Below, piece after piece: positions 17,828 through 26,396 of a DNA stretch of 64,000 nucleotides. Below the pieces are notes generated by a model. The model was given only the letters and a program-made list of their open reading frames with translations, did not search any database and was not told where the DNA came from. Both the position numbers and the translations under genes were made by a program. Source of the DNA: Phycobacter sedimenti (GTDB taxonomy: Bacteria > Pseudomonadota > Alphaproteobacteria > Rhodobacterales > Rhodobacteraceae); NCBI RefSeq assembly GCF_038148855.1, contig NZ_JBBVGR010000001.1:585567-649566 (forward strand). The letters run 5' to 3'. The stretch's first letter is position 1; every line of letters begins with the position of its first letter.

Positions 17828-19044
17828 TAGCGGTCAATCTCTCCAAATACGACGTCCATGGTGCCGATGATGGCAGCCACGTCGGCAAGTTGGTGACCCT
17901 TGGCCACATGGTCCATGGCTTGCAGGTGCAGATAGCCCGGCGCGCGCAGCTTTGCGCGGTAGGGCTTGTTGCTCCCGTCCGCCACAAGGTAGACGCCGAA
18001 TTCGCCCTTGGGCGCCTCGACGGCGGCGTAGACTTCGCCCGAGGGCACGTGGAAGCCTTCGGTGTACAGCTTGAAGTGGTGGATCAGGCTTTCCATCGAG
18101 GTTTTCATGTCGCCGCGTTTCGGCGGGGTCAGCTTGCCACGGGCCAGCACGTCGCCGGTGGCTTCGCGCAGCTTGTGGATGGCCTGACGGATGATCGACA
18201 GCGACTGGCGCATCTCTTCCATACGGACGAGGTAGCGATCATAGCAGTCACCGTTCTTGCCGACCGGGATCTGGAATTCGAATTCGTCGTAGCACTCATA
18301 GGGCTGCGCGCGACGCAGATCCCAGGCGAGGCCCGATCCGCGCACCATGACGCCAGAGAAGCCGTAATCCTGAATTTCCTGCTCGTTCACCACGCCAATG
18401 TCGCAGTTACGCTGCTTGAAGATCCGGTTTTCGGTCAAAAGCCCGTCGATATCCGCCAGAACCTTGGGGAATTCGATCGCCCATTCCTCGATATCGTCGA
18501 TCAGCTCATCGGGCAGATCCTGATGCACGCCGCCGGGGCGGAAGTAGGCCGCGTGAAGGCGGGCACCACAGGCGCGCTCGTAGAAGATCATCAGCTTCTC
18601 GCGCTCTTCGAACCCCCACAGCGGCGGGGTCAGCGCGCCGACGTCCATCGCCTGCGTGGTGACGTTCAAGAGGTGGTTCAGGATGCGGCCGATTTCCGAG
18701 TAAAGCACCCGGATCAGCGAGGCACGGCGGGGCACTTCGACACCGCAGAGCTTTTCAATCGCCAGACACCATGCATGTTCCTGGTTCATCGGCGCCACAT
18801 AGTCGAGGCGGTCGAAGTAAGGCAGGTTCTGCAGATAGGTGCGGCTTTCCATCAGCTTTTCGGTGCCGCGATGAAGCAGGCCGATGTGCGGATCGCAGCG
18901 CTCGACGATCTCACCGTCGAGTTCCAGCACCAGACGCAGCACGCCGTGTGCGGCCGGGTGCTGCGGGCCGAAGTTGATGTTGAAGTTGCGGATCTTCTGC
19001 TCGCCCGTCAGGGCGTCATCGAAACCTTTGGAGCCGTCCATCAT
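17827..19044 (-). CDS. nuoD: NADH-quinone oxidoreductase subunit D
   Basis: The 49-kDa-type subunit forming the quinone-binding pocket, derived from hydrogenase large subunits. It has 405 residues and is not fused to NuoC. Conserved regions include NFGPQHPAAHGVLRLVLELDGE (with the histidine of the quinone site), HIGLLHRGTEKLME and the C-terminal DVVFGEIDR. GGAGG lies upstream of the ATG. The start overlaps the preceding small-protein stop (ATGA) and the stop overlaps nuoE (TAATG). Confidence 0.98.
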   Translation of the reverse strand: MMDGSKGFDDALTGEQKIRNFNINFGPQHPAAHGVLRLVLELDGEIVERCDPHIGLLHRGTEKLMESRTYLQNLPYFDRLDYVAPMNQEHAWCLAIEKLCGVEVPRRASLIRVLYSEIGRILNHLLNVTTQAMDVGALTPPLWGFEEREKLMIFYERACGARLHAAYFRPGGVHQDLPDELIDDIEEWAIEFPKVLADIDGLLTENRIFKQRNCDIGVVNEQEIQDYGFSGVMVRGSGLAWDLRRAQPYECYDEFEFQIPVGKNGDCYDRYLVRMEEMRQSLSIIRQAIHKLREATGDVLARGKLTPPKRGDMKTSMESLIHHFKLYTEGFHVPSGEVYAAVEAPKGEFGVYLVADGSNKPYRAKLRAPGYLHLQAMDHVAKGHQLADVAAIIGTMDVVFGEIDR

Positions 19045-19247
19045 GCAAGACCTCCATCATTTACCGGTTTAGGGTCGCGCAAAGCCACCATCCAAATTGC
19101 CAGATAGGCAAAAAGGGGGAATGCGCAGAGAACCGCCGCGACGCGCGGTATCCCGTAGCGGGGAAGTATCCAGAAAAAGGGTAGCATCAATGCAAGACCC
19201 CACGCCAGCAGGGGGAGCAGCGTAAAAAGACCAGGCCCCATGGTCAC
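19041..19247 (-). CDS. Small two-helix membrane protein between nuoC and nuoD
   Basis: A 68-residue product starting at a GTG that overlaps the nuoC stop (GTGA) and ending overlapping the nuoD start (ATGA). Two hydrophobic helices (about LFTLLPLLAWGLALMLPFFWI and AAVLCAFPLFAYLAIWMVAL) flank a short basic loop. No family is recognised. The four-base overlaps on both sides argue that it is really translated rather than a chance frame. A complex I accessory role is a guess from context. Confidence 0.7.
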   Translation of the reverse strand: MTMGPGLFTLLPLLAWGLALMLPFFWILPRYGIPRVAAVLCAFPLFAYLAIWMVALRDPKPVNDGGLA

Positions 19248-19849
19248 GCCCCCTCTTTCTCATCGCCGGGCAGGATGTATTCGGCACCCTCCCACGGGGA
19301 CATGAAGTCAAACTGGCGGTATTCCTGCACCAGGCTTACGGGTTCGTAGACCACGCGCTTTTGCGCCTCGTCATAACGGACCTCGGTATAGCCGGTGGTC
19401 GGGAAGTCCTTGCGCAGCGGGTGGCCGCGGAACCCATAGTCGGTCAGGATACGGCGCAGGTCCGGGTGGCCGGTGAAGAGGATCCCGAACATGTCGAAGA
19501 CCTCGCGCTCGAACCAGTTGGCCGAGGGGTGCACATCCACGATCGAGGGCACCATCTCGTCCTCGCGCACAGACACCCGCAGGCGGATGCGCTGGTTCTG
19601 GTACATCGACAGGAAGTGATAGACCACGTCGAACCGCTTGGCCCGCTCGGGGTAGTCGACCGCGGTGATGTCCACCAGGGTGGAAAACTTGCAGGTCGCA
19701 TCGGTGCGCAGAAACTCGACAAGGCCCGCGATGTTTGCGGGCGCCACGTCGACGTTCAGCTCATCATGGGTCACATCCCACGCGATAACGCAGTCGGGGC
19801 GCTTGGCCGCGATCTGGGATCCGAGTTCGTTCAGTGCTTCAGTCATCAT
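19244..19849 (-). CDS. nuoC: NADH-quinone oxidoreductase subunit C
   Basis: The 30-kDa-type hydrophilic subunit of the complex I connecting module. It has 201 residues as a separate gene, unlike the NuoCD fusion of E. coli. The family signature ANWFEREVFDMFGILFTGHPDLRRILTDYGFRGHPLRKDFP region is present at about residues 112-155. The start has two adjacent ATG codons with GGAG upstream; the first is used here. Confidence 0.98.
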   Translation of the reverse strand: MMTEALNELGSQIAAKRPDCVIAWDVTHDELNVDVAPANIAGLVEFLRTDATCKFSTLVDITAVDYPERAKRFDVVYHFLSMYQNQRIRLRVSVREDEMVPSIVDVHPSANWFEREVFDMFGILFTGHPDLRRILTDYGFRGHPLRKDFPTTGYTEVRYDEAQKRVVYEPVSLVQEYRQFDFMSPWEGAEYILPGDEKEGA

Positions 19850-19869
19850 AAATCTCCAACCAAAGCCGA

Positions 19870-20403
19870 TCAGCGGACCAGGGTGCCGGTGCGGCGGATC
19901 TTGCGTTGCAGCTGCATCAGACCATAGAGCAGCGCCTCTGCGGTCGGCGGGCAGCCGGGCACGTAGACGTCGACGGGCACGATGCGGTCACAGCCGCGCA
20001 CAACCGAATAGCTGTAGTGGTAGTAGCCACCGCCATTGGCGCAGGAACCCATCGAAATCACGTAACGCGGCTCGGGCATCTGGTCGTAGACCTTGCGCAA
20101 GGCCGGCGCCATCTTGTTGGTGAGCGTTCCCGCGACGATCATCACGTCCGACTGGCGCGGAGAGGCGCGCGGCGCGATCCCGAACCGTTCGGCGTCATAG
20201 CGGGGCATCGAGGTATGCATCATCTCAACCGCGCAGCACGCCAGACCAAAGGTCATCCAGTGCAGGGACCCGGTGCGGGCCCAGTTGATGATATCCTCGG
20301 CCGAGGTCAGCAGGAAGCCTTTGTCCTGCAGTTCGGCGTTCAGGGCCTGGGTGACGACTTCCTTGTCGACGCCTGCCGTGTTGGGTCCGGTCATCACTCC
20401 CAT
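19870..20403 (-). CDS. nuoB: NADH-quinone oxidoreductase subunit B
   Basis: Carries cluster N2, the last iron-sulfur centre before quinone. Started at ATG 20403 the protein is 177 residues, the usual alphaproteobacterial length, and begins MGVMTGPNTAGVDKE. Ligands are the adjacent C56 and C57 in GLACCAVEMMH, C121 in GSCANGGG and C151 in PGCPPT. This start lies within the last bases of nuoA. A shorter start at 20394 (TGATG with nuoA) is also possible. Confidence 0.97.
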   Translation of the reverse strand: MGVMTGPNTAGVDKEVVTQALNAELQDKGFLLTSAEDIINWARTGSLHWMTFGLACCAVEMMHTSMPRYDAERFGIAPRASPRQSDVMIVAGTLTNKMAPALRKVYDQMPEPRYVISMGSCANGGGYYHYSYSVVRGCDRIVPVDVYVPGCPPTAEALLYGLMQLQRKIRRTGTLVR

Positions 20404-20759
20404 TCCAGGGCCCCCTTCTTCCATTCATAGGCAAAGCCGGCTGTCAGCACGCCCAGGAACACCATCATCGACCAGAAGGCCGTATCGCTCAGATCCGCAA
20501 AGCCGACGGCCCAAGGGAACAGGAAGGCGATTTCCAGATCGAAGATAATGAAAAGAATCGACACCAGATAGAAACGCACGTCGAATTTCATACGGGCGTC
20601 ATCGAACGCGTTGAAACCACATTCGTAGGCACTTACTTTTTCAGGGTCGGGATTGCGCACGGCGAGCACGACAGCCGCCAGAATAAGGACAATTCCAAGG
20701 CCGATGGCGACGGCCAGAAACACCAGGATCGGGAGGTATTCCCGCAACATCTCTTCCAC
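20394..20759 (-). CDS. nuoA: NADH-quinone oxidoreductase subunit A
   Basis: Three-helix membrane subunit at the junction of the two arms of complex I, and the first gene of the operon. It has 121 residues, beginning MEEMLREYLPILVFLAV. The conserved loop SAYECGFNAFDDARMKFDVRFY carries the cysteine that is exposed in the de-active state of the enzyme in some species. A run of G and A (AAAGGAG) upstream gives a good ribosome site. Confidence 0.98.
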   Translation of the reverse strand: MEEMLREYLPILVFLAVAIGLGIVLILAAVVLAVRNPDPEKVSAYECGFNAFDDARMKFDVRFYLVSILFIIFDLEIAFLFPWAVGFADLSDTAFWSMMVFLGVLTAGFAYEWKKGALEWE

Positions 20760-20823
20760 GAGTGGCTCCTTTCCGCGCGCGCGGGTTCTCGCGCGCCGTC
20801 AATTGGCGTGTTGACTTGGGCCG

Positions 20824-20852
20824 TGTCTACTCCCCTGCCCCCCCACCGTCAA
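20824..20852 (-). promoter_or_regulatory. Candidate sigma-70 promoter of the nuo operon
   Basis: On the minus strand, TTGACG (20852-20847) and TAGACA (20829-20824) are separated by 17 bases, about 65 bases before the nuoA start. The -35 is good and the -10 is weak; this is pattern matching only. Confidence 0.3.
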
Positions 20853-20964
20853 CACAGGCATTTGGTTTGGATAAACCTTCCTTTAACAGCGCGGCGCGGG
20901 CACATCACATCGCCCGTCAAACGTATCAACATATGCATATTTATACATATATTTCAAAAGATAA

Positions 20965-20987
20965 GCGCGCCCGAAATCCGGACGCGC
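20965..20987 (-). terminator. Possible terminator after the leucine-degradation operon
   Basis: GCGCGCCCG and CGGACGCGC form a nine-pair stem with one mismatch. On the minus strand it is followed by TTATCTTTT. It lies about 90 bases after the stop of the enoyl-CoA hydratase gene, so it could close that operon. Confidence 0.5.
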
Positions 20988-21076
20988 CTGATAAAAACAG
21001 TTGGTCATACGATCGAGCGGAAGTCTTCCGCAAAGACCCCGCAAAAGAGGGGCAAAAGCGGCTTTGAAACCCGCGA

Positions 21077-21859
21077 TCAAGCCTGCCAGCTGGGCTTGCG
21101 CTTGTCGAAAAACGCGGCAATCCCCTCGGAGGCCTCACCGCCTTCCCAGCGCTCCACCAAGGCCTGGATCGTGTGATCGATTGTAGCGTCATCGAGGCGC
21201 GGCCCGAGGTCGCGGGTCAGTTTTTTCGCCGCCGCAACTGCGCCGGGGGCGCAGGCCATGTAGGGGGTAACCTCGGCCTCGACCGCATCAGCCAGTTGAT
21301 CGGCCGGAACGATTCTCGCCAGAAGACCCAGATCCACGGCCTCGGCCGCATCAAAGAGGCGGGCCGACATGAAGACGCGGCGCGCGCGTGCTTCGCCCAT
21401 GCGGGCAATCACATATGGGCCGATGGTGGCCGGGATCAGGCCCAGTTTGGTCTCGGTCAGCCCCATCTTGAGGGTATCGACCCCAATCGCAACATCACAG
21501 ACCGAGGCCATGCCAACGCCGCCACCGAATGCATTACCCTGGATCGCCCCGATCAGCGGCTTGGGCAGCGTATTCAGCAGCATCAGCATTTCCGCCAGAA
21601 CGCGCGCCTCTTTCGCGCGGGTTTCGGCATCAGCGGTCATCTGCGCCTGCATCCAGCCCAGATCCCCACCCGCGCAAAAGCTTTTGCCTGCACCGGTCAG
21701 CACCACGACCCGCACGCTGTCATCAGCAGCCAGATCCTGCGCGGCCTGTTTCAGCTCGAGCAGCATCTCACCGGACATGGCGTTGTGTTTTTCAGGCCGG
21801 TTCAGGGTCAGCGTTGCGACGCCGCGCTCATCCGTTTCCAAAGTGATCGTATTGAACAT
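21077..21859 (-). CDS. Enoyl-CoA hydratase/isomerase, probably methylglutaconyl-CoA hydratase
   Basis: Crotonase-fold protein of 260 residues from ATG 21859 (MFNTITLETDERGVATLTLNRPEKHNAMS). The oxyanion-hole segments are SFCAGGDLGWM and GNAFGGGVGMASVCDVAIG, and a glutamate pair occurs in GLTETKLGLIPATIGP. The specific call rests on context: it follows HMG-CoA lyase and both methylcrotonyl-CoA carboxylase subunits, where the hydratase step of leucine degradation (3-methylglutaconyl-CoA to HMG-CoA, LiuC/AUH) is expected. From sequence alone, other crotonase activities cannot be excluded. A longer frame exists upstream but it overlaps HMG-CoA lyase. Confidence 0.85.
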   Translation of the reverse strand: MFNTITLETDERGVATLTLNRPEKHNAMSGEMLLELKQAAQDLAADDSVRVVVLTGAGKSFCAGGDLGWMQAQMTADAETRAKEARVLAEMLMLLNTLPKPLIGAIQGNAFGGGVGMASVCDVAIGVDTLKMGLTETKLGLIPATIGPYVIARMGEARARRVFMSARLFDAAEAVDLGLLARIVPADQLADAVEAEVTPYMACAPGAVAAAKKLTRDLGPRLDDATIDHTIQALVERWEGGEASEGIAAFFDKRKPSWQA

Positions 21860-21884
21860 CGTCTTGCTCTCTTTCCTGCTCCAG

Positions 21885-22745
21885 TCACACCGCCACGCCG
21901 CGCATGGCGCGGGCAAGTCCGGCGGCCTCATCCAGAACCCGTGCATCGAGCCCCGTGTCATATCCCAGCGCCGTCAGATGCGCATGCACCGTCTCTGTCG
22001 CCACATTGCCAGCCGCGCCCGGCGCATAGGGACAGCCGCCAAGCCCGCCTACGGCGGCATCGAACACCCGCACACCCTGCGCAAGCGAAGCGTCGATATT
22101 GGCAATCGCCCGTCCGGCGGTGTCGTGATAATGGCCGGCCAGTTTCTCAACCGGCACGCTGGCCTTAACCGCCTCAAGCATTTTGGTGATCGTTTCCGGC
22201 GTGCCCTGCCCGATGGTATCCCCCAGCGAGACCTCGTAGCAGCCCATTTCAAACAGGCGTTCGGCCACTTCCGCCACCTGTTCCGGCGGGGTCGCGCCAT
22301 CATAGGGGCAGTCGGTCACACAGGAGACATAGCCGCGCACTGGAAGGCCGATCTGTTTCGCCGCCTCAAGGATCGGCAGGAAGCGCTCGATGCTTTCTTC
22401 GATCGTGGCGTTGATATTGGCCTTGGAAAACCCTTCGGACGCCGAGGCAAAGACGGCGATCTCATCCGCCTTTGCCGCCACTGCATCATCGTAACCGCGC
22501 ATGTTCGGGGTCAGCGCGGCGTAAGAGACGCCCGGCGCGCGTTTGATGCCCGCCAGAACCTCACCACTGCCTGCCATCTGCGGCACCCATTTTGGAGAGA
22601 CAAAACTGGCGACCTCGATCCGCCGGAACCCTGCCCGCGACAGGCAATCCACCAGGGCGATCTTTTCCGCAACGGGAATCGCCCGCTTTTCATTCTGAAG
22701 CCCGTCGCGCGGGCCCATCTCGAAGATTTCAACGCTTTGCGTCAT
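21885..22745 (-). CDS. mvaB: Hydroxymethylglutaryl-CoA lyase
   Basis: Cleaves HMG-CoA into acetyl-CoA and acetoacetate, the last step of leucine breakdown. It has 286 residues from ATG 22745, which has GGGAGGG just upstream. It is a TIM-barrel of the HMGL/DRE-metal family: the N-terminal EMGPRDGLQNEKR carries the catalytic Arg-Asp pair, VSPKWVPQMAGS follows, and the C-terminal GLGGCPYAPGAAGNVATE is the HMG-CoA lyase signature with the catalytic cysteine. It lies 87 bases after mccA and 25 bases before the hydratase gene. Confidence 0.95.
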   Translation of the reverse strand: MTQSVEIFEMGPRDGLQNEKRAIPVAEKIALVDCLSRAGFRRIEVASFVSPKWVPQMAGSGEVLAGIKRAPGVSYAALTPNMRGYDDAVAAKADEIAVFASASEGFSKANINATIEESIERFLPILEAAKQIGLPVRGYVSCVTDCPYDGATPPEQVAEVAERLFEMGCYEVSLGDTIGQGTPETITKMLEAVKASVPVEKLAGHYHDTAGRAIANIDASLAQGVRVFDAAVGGLGGCPYAPGAAGNVATETVHAHLTALGYDTGLDARVLDEAAGLARAMRGVAV

Positions 22746-22832
22746 GGCGCACCCTCCCTTGGCGATCCGGCACCTCACCTGCCTTGCGCTGGCGACAGCC
22801 TGCCGCCAACGCCCTGTCTTTTCTACTTCTGA

Positions 22833-24782
22833 TCAGTCTTCCGCTGCGTCCAGACGCACCAGGGCAGCCCCGGCCTCGACCTGATCGCCTGCGGCGGCCA
22901 GAACCTCGGCCACGATGCCATCACGGGCAGCCAGCAGAGAATGCTCCATCTTCATCGCTTCGAGGATGGCGAGCCGGTCGCCTTCTTTCACCTCTTGCCC
23001 CGCCTCGGCAAAGACGGCCTTGACCAATCCCGGCATGGGGGCCTCAATCACATTCATGTCGCCCCCGGCAGCCGAGGCGCGATCCAGAGGGTCGATCACC
23101 TCAAACTGCAGCCCGTAGCCATCAAAAACGGTGATGGTATTCCCGGACTGCGCCATGGGCGGCAAGCGATCGCCACTCAGAACCCAGGACCCGGCGATCC
23201 GGCAGGCGCAGATCTGGTCCTCAGGGTGCCCCGGAAATTCCCAGATTTGATCATCCGGCCCCCCCACCTCGACCGTGGCCTCAAAGACCTCGCCCTGGTG
23301 GCTGAGATGAACCGAACGGCGCAGGTCGGACCAAAGGGTAAAGCCTGCATCCCAATCAAGGTCTATCAGGCCGAGCGCCTGCATGCCGGCAGCGGCCTTG
23401 TGCTCGAACTTGACTTTCCGCGCCTGCACCAGTTCATCGAGATCCCGTGCGATTAGCCCTGTGTCTACATCACCCGCAGCAAAGCCCTCATGAGCCGCCA
23501 GCGCGCCGAGGAAAGCAAGGTTCGTGACCGTGCCACCGACCTCGGTTTTCGCCAGCGCCTGCGACAGGCGAGACAGCGCAACAGCCCTAGTGGGGCCATG
23601 GACGATCACCTTTGAGATCATCGGATCATACCAGGGGCTGATGGTGTCCCCTGCCCGCACACCGCTGTCGGCGCGGCAGATCTCGGGGAACTCCAGGTGC
23701 GTCAGCGTGCCGGTTGCGGGCAGGAAGCCCTTTGGCACGTCCTCGGCATAAAGGCGCGCCTCGAAGGCATGGCCGGTGATGGTCAGTTCATCCTGCTGTT
23801 TCGGAAGGGACTCCCCCGCAGCCACGCGCAGCTGCCACTCCACCAGGTCAACGCCGGTGATCAGTTCGGTGACGGGATGTTCCACCTGCAGGCGTGTGTT
23901 CATCTCCATGAACCAGAACCCATCCGCGCGCAGCCCGTTGGAGCCATCCACGATGAATTCCACCGTGCCGGCGCCTTTATAACCAATCGCCTCGGCGGCG
24001 CGGACGCCGGCACGGCCCATGGCCTCGCGCATTTCTTCGGTCATACCGGGCGCGGGGGCCTCTTCGATGACCTTCTGGTGACGGCGCTGTAGCGAACAGT
24101 CCCGCTCGAACAGGTGCACCGCGTGGGTGCCATCGCCAAAGACCTGCACTTCGATATGGCGCGGTTGCTGGATGTATTTCTCGATCAGAACATCCGGGTT
24201 GCCAAAGGCCGTGGTGGCTTCGCCCTGTGCGCTTTTCAGCGCCTCGGCAAAGTCTTCGGCCCGCTCCACCAGACGCATACCCTTGCCGCCGCCGCCGGCA
24301 ACCGCCTTGATCAGTACAGGATAGCCAATGGTGTCGGCGGCGCCCGACAGGTGCTCGGGATCCTGGTTCTTGCCATGATAGCCGGGCACGACCGGCACGC
24401 CCGCCTCTTCCATCAGTGCCTTGGCCGCATCTTTCAGGCCCATCTTGCGGATCGCATCCGCCGATGGACCGATGAAGACAAGGCCAGCCGCCTCGACCGC
24501 GTCCACGAACTCGGGGTTTTCCGACAGGAAGCCATAGCCCGGGTGGATCGCCTGGGCGCCGGTTGCCTTGGCCATAGCGATAATCTCATCGCCCAGAAGG
24601 TAGCTGTCGGCGGGCGCAGGACCATAGCCGATATGGCAGGCCTCATCCGCCATGGCCACATGTTTCGCCTCGCGGTCCGCATCCGAATAGACGGCCACGG
24701 TTTTCACGCCCATGGCGCGGGCGGTTTCCATCACACGGCAGGCGATTTCGCCCCGGTTTGCGATCAGAATTTTGTCAAACAT
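22833..24782 (-). CDS. mccA: Methylcrotonyl-CoA carboxylase biotin-containing alpha subunit
   Basis: Carboxylates its own biotin with bicarbonate and ATP and passes the carboxyl to 3-methylcrotonyl-CoA with the beta subunit. It has 649 residues. The biotin carboxylase N-terminus is MFDKILIANRGEIACRV, the ATP-grasp loop is GGGGKGMRLV at about 164-173, and the EMNTRLQVEHPVTE core is present. A biotinyl domain at the C-terminus has the carrier lysine K611 in EAMKMEH. The neighbours (mccB, HMG-CoA lyase, hydratase) distinguish it from propionyl-CoA or acetyl-CoA carboxylase. Confidence 0.94.
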   Translation of the reverse strand: MFDKILIANRGEIACRVMETARAMGVKTVAVYSDADREAKHVAMADEACHIGYGPAPADSYLLGDEIIAMAKATGAQAIHPGYGFLSENPEFVDAVEAAGLVFIGPSADAIRKMGLKDAAKALMEEAGVPVVPGYHGKNQDPEHLSGAADTIGYPVLIKAVAGGGGKGMRLVERAEDFAEALKSAQGEATTAFGNPDVLIEKYIQQPRHIEVQVFGDGTHAVHLFERDCSLQRRHQKVIEEAPAPGMTEEMREAMGRAGVRAAEAIGYKGAGTVEFIVDGSNGLRADGFWFMEMNTRLQVEHPVTELITGVDLVEWQLRVAAGESLPKQQDELTITGHAFEARLYAEDVPKGFLPATGTLTHLEFPEICRADSGVRAGDTISPWYDPMISKVIVHGPTRAVALSRLSQALAKTEVGGTVTNLAFLGALAAHEGFAAGDVDTGLIARDLDELVQARKVKFEHKAAAGMQALGLIDLDWDAGFTLWSDLRRSVHLSHQGEVFEATVEVGGPDDQIWEFPGHPEDQICACRIAGSWVLSGDRLPPMAQSGNTITVFDGYGLQFEVIDPLDRASAAGGDMNVIEAPMPGLVKAVFAEAGQEVKEGDRLAILEAMKMEHSLLAARDGIVAEVLAAAGDQVEAGAALVRLDAAED

Positions 24783-24791
24783 GGCTCGTCC

Positions 24792-26396
24792 TCACATCCG
24801 GAACACGCCAAAGCGCGTGTCTTCAATCGGGGCATTCAAAGCAGCGCTCAGCGACAGGGCCAGCACTTCGCGGGATTTGCGCGGATCGATGATGCCATCG
24901 TCCCAAAGCCGCGCCGAGGCATAAAGCGGGTGGCTCTGTTCCTCGAACATCTCGATGGTGGGGCGCTTGAACTCGGCCTCTTCCTCGGCGCTCCAGCTGC
25001 CGCCCTGGCGTTCGATGGCATCGCGTTTCACGGTGGCCAGCACTCCCGCCGCCTGTTCGCCGCCCATCACGGAAATGCGGCTGTTCGGCCAGGTCCACAG
25101 AAAGCGCGGCTGATAAGCGCGGCCCGACATGCCGTAGTTGCCTGCACCAAAGGAACCGCCGACCAGCATGGTCACCTTGGGCACATTGGTCGTCGCCACC
25201 GCCGTCACCATCTTGGCGCCGTGGCGGGCGATGCCTTCGTTCTCATACTTGCGGCCCACCATGAAGCCGGTGATGTTCTGCAGGAAGACCAGCGGGATCT
25301 TGCGCTGGGAGCAAAGCTCCACGAAATGCGCGCCCTTCTGGGCGGCTTCGGAAAACAGCACGCCGTTGTTGGCGATGATGCCGACCGGGCAGCCTTTGAC
25401 ATGAGCAAAGCCGGTGACGAGCGTTTCGCCAAAGCGCGGTTTGAATTCGTCAAAGCGAGAGCCGTCGACCAGACGCGCGATCACCTCGCGGATGTCATAG
25501 GGGGTGCGCAGATCGCCGGGGACCACGCCCAGGATTTCCTCTGGGTCATAGGCGGGCTCCTCCGGACTGGCCCAGTTCACCGTCAGGGGCTTGGTGATAT
25601 TGAGCGACTGCACCGCGCGGCGTGCCAGCGCCAGCGCGTGGGTGTCATCCTCGGCCAGATAGTCGGCCACGCCGGAAAGGCGCGTGTGCACATCGCCGCC
25701 GCCGAGGTCTTCGGCGCTGACCACCTCACCGGTGGCAGCCTTCACCAAGGGCGGGCCGGCCAGAAAGATGGTGCCCTGTTCCTTGACGATGATGGTCACA
25801 TCCGACATCGCGGGCACATAGGCGCCACCCGCCGTGCAGGAGCCCATCACCACGGCGATCTGCGGAATGCCCTTGGCCGACATACGGGCCTGATTGTAAA
25901 AGATGCGGCCAAAGTGGTCGCGGTCCGGGAAAACCTCGTCCTGATTGGGCAGGTTGGCCCCGCCAGAGTCCACCAGATAGATGCACGGCAGGCGGTTCTC
26001 CTCGGCGATCTCCTGCGCGCGCAGGTGTTTCTTCACGGTCATCGGATAGTAGGTGCCGCCCTTCACGGTGGCATCGTTGCAGACCACCATGACCTCTTGC
26101 CCATGGACCCTGCCGATGCCCGCGATCACGCCTGCGGCAGGGGCCGCGCCATCATACATGTTGTGGGCCGCCGTCGCGCCGATTTCGAGGAAGGGAGAGC
26201 CCGGATCCAAGAGGTTCGCCACCCGGCGGCGCGGCAGCATCTTGCCCCGGCTTTGGTGGCGGGCGCGGGATTTCTCACCGCCCCCCAGACGCGCCGCCTC
26301 CGCCGCATCGTCGATCTGCGCCAGCGCCTCAAGATGCGCCGCGCGGTTCTGTTTGAAGCCTTCGGAGGAAGGCATTGCCTTGGATTGAAGTTTCAT
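24792..26396 (-). CDS. mccB: Methylcrotonyl-CoA carboxylase carboxyltransferase beta subunit
   Basis: Transfers the carboxyl group from biotin to 3-methylcrotonyl-CoA. It has 534 residues with N- and C-terminal crotonase-like carboxyltransferase domains. The oxyanion and CoA features include YLVDSGGANLPNQDEVFPD, a pattern typical of MCC beta subunits, and the MVGGSFGAGNYGMSGRAYQPRFLWTWP region of the C-terminal domain. It is nine bases before mccA, and its start overlaps the small zinc-ribbon gene (ATGA). Confidence 0.95.
   Translation of the reverse strand: MKLQSKAMPSSEGFKQNRAAHLEALAQIDDAAEAARLGGGEKSRARHQSRGKMLPRRRVANLLDPGSPFLEIGATAAHNMYDGAAPAAGVIAGIGRVHGQEVMVVCNDATVKGGTYYPMTVKKHLRAQEIAEENRLPCIYLVDSGGANLPNQDEVFPDRDHFGRIFYNQARMSAKGIPQIAVVMGSCTAGGAYVPAMSDVTIIVKEQGTIFLAGPPLVKAATGEVVSAEDLGGGDVHTRLSGVADYLAEDDTHALALARRAVQSLNITKPLTVNWASPEEPAYDPEEILGVVPGDLRTPYDIREVIARLVDGSRFDEFKPRFGETLVTGFAHVKGCPVGIIANNGVLFSEAAQKGAHFVELCSQRKIPLVFLQNITGFMVGRKYENEGIARHGAKMVTAVATTNVPKVTMLVGGSFGAGNYGMSGRAYQPRFLWTWPNSRISVMGGEQAAGVLATVKRDAIERQGGSWSAEEEAEFKRPTIEMFEEQSHPLYASARLWDDGIIDPRKSREVLALSLSAALNAPIEDTRFGVFRM

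Larger units (their letters stand above)
20760..21076. other. Intergenic region upstream of nuoA (no gene)
   Basis: A stretch of 317 bases holding the nuo promoter region and the 3' end region of the leucine-degradation operon. It contains an AT-rich patch at about 20917-20962, a candidate terminator and a candidate promoter listed separately. Short frames in it have no family features or ribosome sites. Confidence 0.7.

Noticed and set aside
20917..20962. AT-rich patch upstream of nuoA as a possible origin or integration site
   Set aside because: No DnaA boxes, iterons, tRNA or direct repeats around it; a promoter or terminator spacer is enough to explain it.
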